Assembly (NCBI GenBank): GCA_036971475.1
Contig: JBAIZL010000005.1
Coordinates: 67,198,655-67,262,654, forward strand
Direction of reading: 5' to 3'
Source of the DNA: Prosapia bicincta
Lineage: Eukaryota > Arthropoda > Insecta > Hemiptera > Cercopidae
Length of the DNA stretch: 64,000 nt
Shown: positions 57,801 through 64,000 of the stretch, in pieces
Numbering within the stretch: position 1 is the first letter of the stretch
Layout of the letters: each line of letters starts with the position of its first letter
The notes under the pieces: generated by a model
What the model was told of the DNA's origin: nothing
The model's input: only the letters and a program-made list of their open reading frames with translations
Databases searched by the model: none
Translations under genes and position numbers: made by a program

Positions 57801-60313
57801 TATATTATTCACAATAATATCGGAATTCATAAAACTTGAGTTAGAAAGTGTTTTAATAATATGATTAAATATGTAAATAATAGAATATTTATAACTGGGT
57901 TTCAAAAGTAAATAAAATTCTAACAATTCTATCATGTTTAGGATAAAATCAAACGAAGCGAACCAAGAAAACCTTATTCCAAAATTAAACTCTTGTAAAC
58001 CGAACGCCCACGTTTGATTCTGTTTGCAGTGACGGACAGAAACAGCGTTGTAACGTGGCATCATGTGATAGCTCTGTAATTAAATCCCCCACGCGAGGAA
58101 AGTAATTTTACGTTATTATCAAAACTGTGGTTTATTGTTGCGTAAGTATTGATCTGTGTTACTTTCACGAGTCATGTTTGTGTATACAGTTAAATAATAG
58201 CTCTTGGGTCTAACATTTACTCGTTTACTTTATAATTATTTAAAAGTTTGTAATTACTAATAACAGCTAGCTAATTGTTTGTGTTACGTTTTTCATACAG
58301 TAGTTTAATTAGCATGTAAAATAATTACACCTGTCAAAAACGTTTTAGGAGTAAATACGTTTTATCTTTAATCGTTTATATTGTAACATACAGATACATT
58401 CTATTTGCAAATAAGTGTGTTACATGATAATTGTTTGATTAGTAGGCTAAATAATAAATAGACTTTGCTTAGAAGATATTTTTGTTTTTTGAAAAGATAT
58501 TTCATCGACGGAGAAGCAGGAAATTCCGAGGGAAGTTTCTGAATGCACAATAATGGGACCATTTCCGAATTCACGTGTTAAGATTCTGTGGGCACTAGAG
58601 TTTAGGACTCTCTCGTAACACGTCTCAGAGGGAGGAGCAAGATGGGCTAGCAATCGTAAAGATTTTTATGAAACTTTTAATAATGTAATTGTCTAAATAA
58701 TTAAAAAAGGGAAATGCTTATTGTTTATTGTTTTCAAAATTTAAAAGTGAACAGGTGTAACTAATATTATTCATTTTAACAAAGCCACGTGAGTGTGATT
58801 GCCAAAAGTATGTTTTGAAATTTAAGTTTTTAATTTTTTTCGGTTTTAATCAAATCAGTAAATATAAAAACCCAGAATGCATTAAACCTAGCTTTAACAG
58901 AGAACAGTTTTAAAAGATGCAAACTTGAATATTTTAATTTGTTAAATTGTAAAGAGCAATACGCAACTATTGCTTATTACAAAAATATATATAAAATAAT
59001 TATAATATTATAAATATAATTTTTTTTGAAAATTAAATCCCTTTTATACACATAAACGGGAATTTAATGTAACCTGTCTTTGTTACAGATATTAAACAAA
59101 CAGGCTGTCTGCCTGAGTTAATGGTTAGATACAATTGTTTAAACAAACAGTTGACCCTGACAGTCTCTGTAAGTACAAGTGGATGAAAGTAATTAAAGAT
59201 TTTTAAATACATTAAGTCCATTCCCACCACGATTCACTTTAAAATAATCCGGGGTTCACAATACTGTATCATCTTCTCTTTTACTCTTTATTCATCTTCT
59301 CATTTTCAATATTATTCATTTTGAAATCGTTCTCATCTCATATTGTACATCTCCTATATTTTCTTGTCCCTTATCTTGTTAAAGCACCTCATAATACGTG
59401 CGAAAGTCTTTGTAGCCTTATTGCTAATTGTTTCGTAGCAAATTCCTTCAATTTTACATCATACTCAATGAATACATCTGTTTTTTCTACTTGAATTGCA
59501 ACTTCCCCAAATACATTCCGGTGTCAATTTGAACAAATTATATACACTATATCCCTATTTCACGTTGTTCTCCGATTGCCTATTTTATTAAACATAGACA
59601 ACTTTTCAGATATAATAGGCTCATAGAACACTTTTAAAATCGTTTCATATAACACATTAATGTTTAAAACTTGTATAAAATTACTGTATTAGGAAAAGGT
59701 AGGTAGTTTCTTATTTATAGATAATCATTCCTCTACGCTAGATGGGAACTGTGTTGTGAAGGCTCTATTAGCATCCTCTCTCACCTAACAGTCCTTTGAT
59801 CAATTTACTACTATTGTTGTTTCACAATCACCTAGAGTAGTATGAAGGTACAATATAATTATAGAATATGTATAAACTATTATTATACCTTGTCTAGTGC
59901 CCTTTGAAGAGAGTGTGGGTGCTTAGTATTGTGGGAAATCAGGCAGTTCCACTCCACCTTAGTATTTAAAGTTGAGAATATTCTTTGGTCTCAAACTGCT
60001 TACTAAATAAGGTAAACCAATTTTACCTTAAGAATAATATTTGTTTTCATAACTTTATCAAATAATTTTTGTTTTATAATCAGTTGAATAGGTTTTCATA
60101 GATAAAGCCGATTGATATTTTTATCATCTGAAATAAGGAACCCATTGTAGTTGAAAGTCCTTGATATATTTGGAAAATAATATAGGAATCTTTGATATTT
60201 TAAAATCGAATTCGACTGTTTGCACCCACGTTAACAAAATATTGTTTAAATTACACAAAATAACACATAGGAAAGTGTAAAAACCGTAAAATATATAGCC
60301 ATAACGGGAGTTA
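51809..60313. repeat. segmental duplication, copy 1 (carries the 81-bp array)
   Basis: From GGTTGATGCATTACTCCATC (51,809) to CCATAACGGGAGTTA (ends 60,313) this matches copy 2 (60,315-63,683) in the same order and orientation with scattered substitutions and small indels. Copy 1 has about 28 bases (around 51,985-52,012) missing from copy 2, and the large 81-bp array where copy 2 has one unit. Without the array it is about 3.1 kb. Matching open frames on minus (57,780-58,064 and 61,181-61,375; 58,447-58,653 and 61,673-61,963) exist in both copies, but the second pair is broken by a one-base indel, so I do not call genes. Confidence 0.95.
52294..57795. repeat. 81-bp satellite array, about 68 copies
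   Basis: Units read ACATAGGAACCACTTCACAT, ATTCTACCTTTAACGTATGC, GACTTCACAGAGCAAAGGGT, AGTATTTACCTTATGCTAAT, T. Variants are CTACTT, CTGCAC, CTACGTTT, CACCGAGCAAAGTGTAG, AAAGAATAG and TTACGCTA. Their spacing shows higher-order structure: dimers (162 bp; CTGCAC alternating with CTACGTTT, about 52.9-53.6 kb), trimers (243 bp; GGAACTACTT every third unit, about 55.4-56.2 kb) and longer copies (AAAGAATAG at 53,801 and 54,935, 1,134 bp = 14 units). The first unit lacks ACATA, and the last runs directly into TTTACATATATTATTCAC, the same right flank as the single unit of copy 2. Confidence 0.99.
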
Positions 60314-60775
60314 TGGTTGATGCATTACTCCATCAGCTAACTAGTCCAGGCCTATCAATAAAGCTTGCGAGCATATAGATATTACTGACTAGGGTTGGGT
60401 TACATAGTCCCTAGTTTTGCTACTAACTTTGCATTAGCCGTTTGATTCCGATTGTCATGAGTTTGAGTTGGACAGGAGCAGTGGAGGAGTGCTTTATACT
60501 ACCAATTCCTTCATTATCCTTTGATGTTTCTCCTTTAAACTCAGTCACAAAATCATTGATACTGTTTATTCTGAATCTCCTGGTGTTGCGAAGATAGAAA
60601 ATTGTCTATCCGCACCTAATCTTTCCATACACTAACACCAAGGACCATAAGTGACCAAAGCAATTCCTCGTCACTATTACGGTATCACATAATGTCCTCT
60701 AATACACTTATCTTCCTTCCGATAGAAGGGTGTTTGCAGTTAGACAAGACACCTCCATTACACTCTATATAAAGT

Positions 60776-60851
60776 GGAACTGCTTCACATATTCTACCTT
60801 TAACGTATGCGACTTGACAGAGCAAAGGGCAGTATTTACCTTATGCTAATT
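60776..60851. repeat. single, unexpanded copy of the 81-bp unit
   Basis: GGAACTGCTTCACATATTCT through TTATGCTAATT, 76 bases with three substitutions against typical array units (GACTTGACAG, GGGCAGTAT). It lacks the ACATA found between array units, and flanks match both borders of the array in copy 1. Confidence 0.95.
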
Positions 60852-61027
60852 TTACATATATTATTCACAATAATATCGGAATTCTTAAAACTTGAATTAG
60901 AAAGTGTTTTAATAATATCATTAAATATGTAAATAATATAATATTTATAACTATATGAAGCAACTGTGGCGTAATGTTTGTTTTTAAATAAATAAAACCT
61001 CTATACCACAAATAACATTTTATTTAA

Positions 61028-61070
61028 ACCTTATGTACATTTCGATTGCCCAGCAATCATCTTCAGAGAT
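61028..61070 (-). ncRNA. hammerhead-ribozyme-like motif, left arm of the family E foldback
   Basis: Minus strand: stem I ATCT (complement of 61,067-61,070), CTGAAGA, extra T, stem II GATTG-CTGGG-CAATC, GAAA, helix III ATGTACAT, H17 = A, stem I AGGT. Stem I pairs with one G-T wobble. Mirror of the motif at 61,098-61,140. Confidence 0.5.
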
Positions 61071-61097
61071 ATTTAAAGTTAGTTGTATTTTTTAAAT

Positions 61098-61140
61098 ACC
61101 TCTGAAGATGATTGCTGGGCAATCGAAATGTACATAAGGT
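61098..61140 (+). ncRNA. hammerhead-ribozyme-like motif, right arm of the family E foldback
   Basis: Stem I ACCT (61,098-61,101), CTGAAGA (61,102-61,108), extra T (61,109), stem II GATTG-CTGGG-CAATC (61,110-61,124), GAAA (61,125-61,128), helix III as the self-complementary ATGTACAT (61,128-61,135), H17 = A (61,136), stem I AGGT (61,137-61,140). Every helix pairs without mismatch. The only departure from the canonical core is the extra T. Helix III has no loop, so it would work only as a dimer, as known for minimal hammerheads of this type. Confidence 0.55.
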
Positions 61141-63683
61141 TTAAATAAAATGTTATTTGTGGTTTAGAGGTTTTATTTATTTAAAAATAAATAGAATATT
61201 TGTAACTGGGTTTCAAAAGTAAATAAAATTCTAACAATTCTATCATGTTTAGGATAAAATCAAACGAAACGAACCAAGAAAACCTTATTCCAAAATTAAA
61301 CTCTTGTAAACCGAACACCCACGTTTGATTCTGTTTGCAGTGACGGACAGAAACAGCGTTGTAACGTGGCATCATGTGATAGCTCTGTAATTAAATCCCC
61401 CACGCGAGGAAAGTAATTTTACGTTAATATTAAAACTGTGGTTTATTGTTGCGTAAGTATTGATCTGTGTTACTTTCACGAGTCATGTTTGTGTATACAG
61501 TTTAATAATAGCTCTTCGGTCTAAAATTTACTCGTTAACTTTATAATTATTTAAAAGTTTGTAATTACTAATAACAGCTAGCTAATTGTTTGTGTTACGT
61601 TTTTCATACAGTAGTTTAATTAGCATGTAAAATAATTACACCTGTCAAAAACGTTTTAGGAGTAAATACGTTTTATCTTTGATCGTTTATATTGTAACGT
61701 ACAGATAAATTATATTTGCAAATAAGTGCGTTACATGATAAATGTTTGATTAGTAGGCTAAATGTTAAATAGGCTTTGCTTAAAAGATATTTTTGTTTTT
61801 TGAAAAGATATTCATCGACGGAGAAGCAAGAAATGCCCAGGGAAGATTCCGAATGCACAATAATGGGACCATTTCCGAATTCACGTGTCAAGATTCTGTG
61901 GGCACTAGAGTTTAGGACTCTCTCGTAACACGTCTCAGAGGGAGGAGCAAGATGGGCTAGCAATCGTAAAGATTTGTATGAAACTTTTAATAATGTAATT
62001 GTCTAAATAATTAAAAATGGGAAATGCTATGTTTGGCTTTGTAAGTTCAGTCTATTGTTTTCAAAATTTAAAAGTGAACAGGTGTAATTCATATTATTTG
62101 TTTTAACAAAGCCACGTGAGTGTGAGTGCCAAAAGTATGTTTTAAAATTTAATTTTTTTATTTTTTTTCGGTTTTAATCAAATCAGTAAATATAAAAACC
62201 CAGAATGCATTAAACCTAGCTTTAACAGAGAACAGTTTTAAAAGATGCAAACTTGAATATTTTAATTTGTGAAATTGTAAAGAGCAATACGAATTACTGC
62301 TTATTAAAAAAATATATATAAAATAATTATAAAAATTATAACAACAATTATTAATAACAAATATAAAATAATTGTAATATTTTATATATAATTTTTTTTT
62401 GAAAATTAAATCCCTTTTATACACATAAACGAGAATTTAATGTAACCTGTCTTTGTTAGAGCTATTAAACAAACAGGCTGTCTGCTTGAGTTAATGGTTA
62501 GATACAATTGTTTAAACAAACATTTGACCCTGACAGTCTCTGTAAGTACAAGTGGATGAAAGTAATTAAAGATTTTTAAATACATTAAGTCCATTCCCAC
62601 CACGATTCACTTTAAAATAATCCGGGGGGTCACAATACTGTATCATCTTCTCTTTTACTCTTTATTCATCTTCTCATTTTCAATGTTATTCATTTTGAAA
62701 TCGTTCTCATCTCATATTGTACATCTCCTATACTTTCTTGTCCCTTATCTTGTTAAAGCACCTCATATTACGTGCGAAAGTCTTTGTAGCCTTATTGCTA
62801 ATTGTTTCGTAGCAAATTACTTCAATTTTACATCATACTCAATGAATACATCTGTTTTTTCTACTTGAATTTCAACTTCCCCAAATACATTCCGGTGTCA
62901 ATTTGAACAAATTATATACACTATATCCCTATTTCACGTTGTTCTCCGATTGCCTATTTTATTAAACATAGACAACTTTTCAGATATATTAGGCTAATAG
63001 AACACTTTTAAAATCGTTTCATATAACACATTAATGTTTAAAACTTGTATAAAATTACTGTATTAGGAGAAGATAGGTAGTTTCTTATTTATAGATAATC
63101 ATTCCTCTACGTTAGATGGGAACTGTGTTGTGAAGGCTCTATCAACATCCTCTCTCACCTAACAGTGCTTTGATCAATTTACTACTATTGATGTTTCACA
63201 ATCACCTAGAGTAGTATGAAGGTACAATATAATTGTAGAATATGTATAAACTATTATTATACCTTGTCTAGCGCCCTTTAAAGAGAGTGTGGGTGCTTAG
63301 TATTGTGGGAAATCAGGGAGTTCCACTCCACCTTAGTATTTAAAGTTGAGAATATTCTTTGGTCTCAAACTGCTTACTAAATAAGGTAAATTAATTTTAC
63401 CTAAAGAATAATATTTGTTTTCATAACTTTATCAAATAATTTTTGTTTTATAATCAGTTCAATAGGTTTTCATAGATAAAGCTGATTGATATTTTTATCA
63501 TCTGAAATAAGGAACCCAATGTAGTTGAAAGTCCTTGATATATTTGGAAAATAATATTGGAATCTTTGATATTATAAAATCGAATTCGACTGTTTGCACC
63601 CACGTTAACAAAATATTTTTTAAATTACACAAAATAACACAGTGGAAAATGTAAAAACCGTAAAATAGCCATAACGGGAGTTA

Positions 63684-64000
63684 GGTGTAGTGCATAAGCT
63701 AACTAAAACAATGCGTCGTAATAATTTGAATATTAATTAAATTTATACACACCAATGTATAGACAATTGCTGATATCGGTAGCTCACATGCCTATATATA
63801 ACTAATATCCTTTCTTATATTTTATTTTAGTATTTAAACTTTATTAATTGTCTGTTAATAAGTATTTAATGAGTTTAATTAAGTTGAATGATGTCACAGA
63901 CTACTACAAATACACTCTATCCGAAAATTATTACCCAGAGCTAAACATTTATCAATGTAATAATAAACCATAATTTACAGTTTTCAACATTCATAAACAA
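63684..64000. other. AT-rich sequence, nothing recognised
   Basis: Unique-looking DNA right of the duplication. Confidence 0.4.

Larger units (their letters stand above)
60953..61186. mobile_element. foldback insertion, family E, with target-site duplication
   Basis: Arms 60,982-61,077 and about 61,090-61,185 are near-perfect reverse complements (AATAAAACCTCTATACCACA, TTTATTTAAACCTTATGTAC and complements). A 29-base non-palindromic piece lies on the left (ATATGAAGCAACTGTGGCGT). The flanking AATAATATAATATTTATAAC at 60,932 and AATAAATAGAATATTTGTAA at 61,187 are a target-site duplication of about 20 bases, and the uninterrupted site is present in copy 1 near 57,872-57,893. Both arms carry a hammerhead-like motif. 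Confidence 0.9.
60315..63683. repeat. segmental duplication, copy 2 (single 81-bp-type unit)
   Basis: Head-to-tail copy of 51,809-60,313. It has one satellite-type unit, a foldback insertion at 60,953-61,186, and small differences (an insertion near 62,024-62,040; extra AT-rich bases near 62,340-62,380). It ends CCATAACGGGAGTTA then GGTGTAGTGCATAAGCTAAC, which resembles the start of the unit (GGTTGATGCATTACTCC...AGCTAAC), suggesting related short sequences at both borders where the duplication joined. Confidence 0.95.

Noticed and set aside
57780..58064. Minus-strand frame starting MMPRYNAVSVRHCKQ, repeated at 61,181-61,375
   Set aside because: Begins similarly in both copies only because of the duplication; no domain, and its C-terminal part is AT-rich low complexity.
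58447..58653. Conserved minus-strand frame present in both duplication copies
   Set aside because: Conservation is explained by the recent duplication, and the second copy (61,673-61,963) has a one-base indel within the frame, so there is no sign of coding constraint.

Overview
This window looks like AT-rich, gene-poor nuclear DNA from an animal, probably an invertebrate. The support is spliceosomal-type signals, long AT and CA/TG microsatellites, a decayed Penelope-like retroelement (PLE) with a GIY-YIG segment, a decayed pogo/Tigger-type transposase, and no bacterial-style gene organisation. The species cannot be told from the sequence. I find no complete protein-coding gene. Nearly every long open frame lies inside a tandem repeat and is an artefact of the repeat. 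Two short minus-strand stretches (8.2 kb and 13.1 kb) could be exons of a gene whose other exons I cannot place.

About one third of the window is tandem repeats from at least ten unrelated families: 24 bp (1.8-5.2 kb), 28 bp (14.0-14.3 kb), 23 bp (15.1-15.8 kb), 114 bp (18.3-27.2 kb, about 77 copies), 123 bp (38.6-39.1 kb), 77 bp (39.4-41.1 kb), 27 bp (43.4 kb), 97/98 bp (46.3-46.9 kb), 26 bp (49.9-50.1 kb) and 81 bp (52.3-57.8 kb, about 68 copies). Several show higher-order periodicity, meaning multi-unit blocks were re-amplified.

A second layer is foldback (palindromic) elements at 5.9, 27.7, 29.6, 35.7, 45.1, 45.8 and 61.0 kb, plus solo arms. Five of these seven (5.9, 29.6, 35.7, 45.8 and 61.0 kb), and several isolated sites, carry a short structured motif close to a hammerhead ribozyme: a CTGANGA box, usually one extra base, a stem-loop, GAAA, a tiny self-complementary helix, and where intact a closing stem I. 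The best are at 7,778-7,815 and, on opposite strands of one palindrome, at 61,028-61,070 and 61,098-61,140. Hammerhead motifs are known from PLE terminal repeats and a PLE coding remnant lies at 33.2-33.6 kb, so the simplest reading is that many foldbacks are PLE-derived, non-autonomous elements.

The right end (51.8-63.7 kb) is a head-to-tail duplication of a unit of about 3.1 kb. Copy 1 holds the 5.5-kb array of the 81-bp repeat. Copy 2 holds one unit at the same position, plus a foldback insertion with a target-site duplication that copy 1 lacks. This gives a before/after view of satellite birth and a filled/empty site for a foldback element. No genes can be shown to work together here; the interest is in repeat and mobile-element biology.
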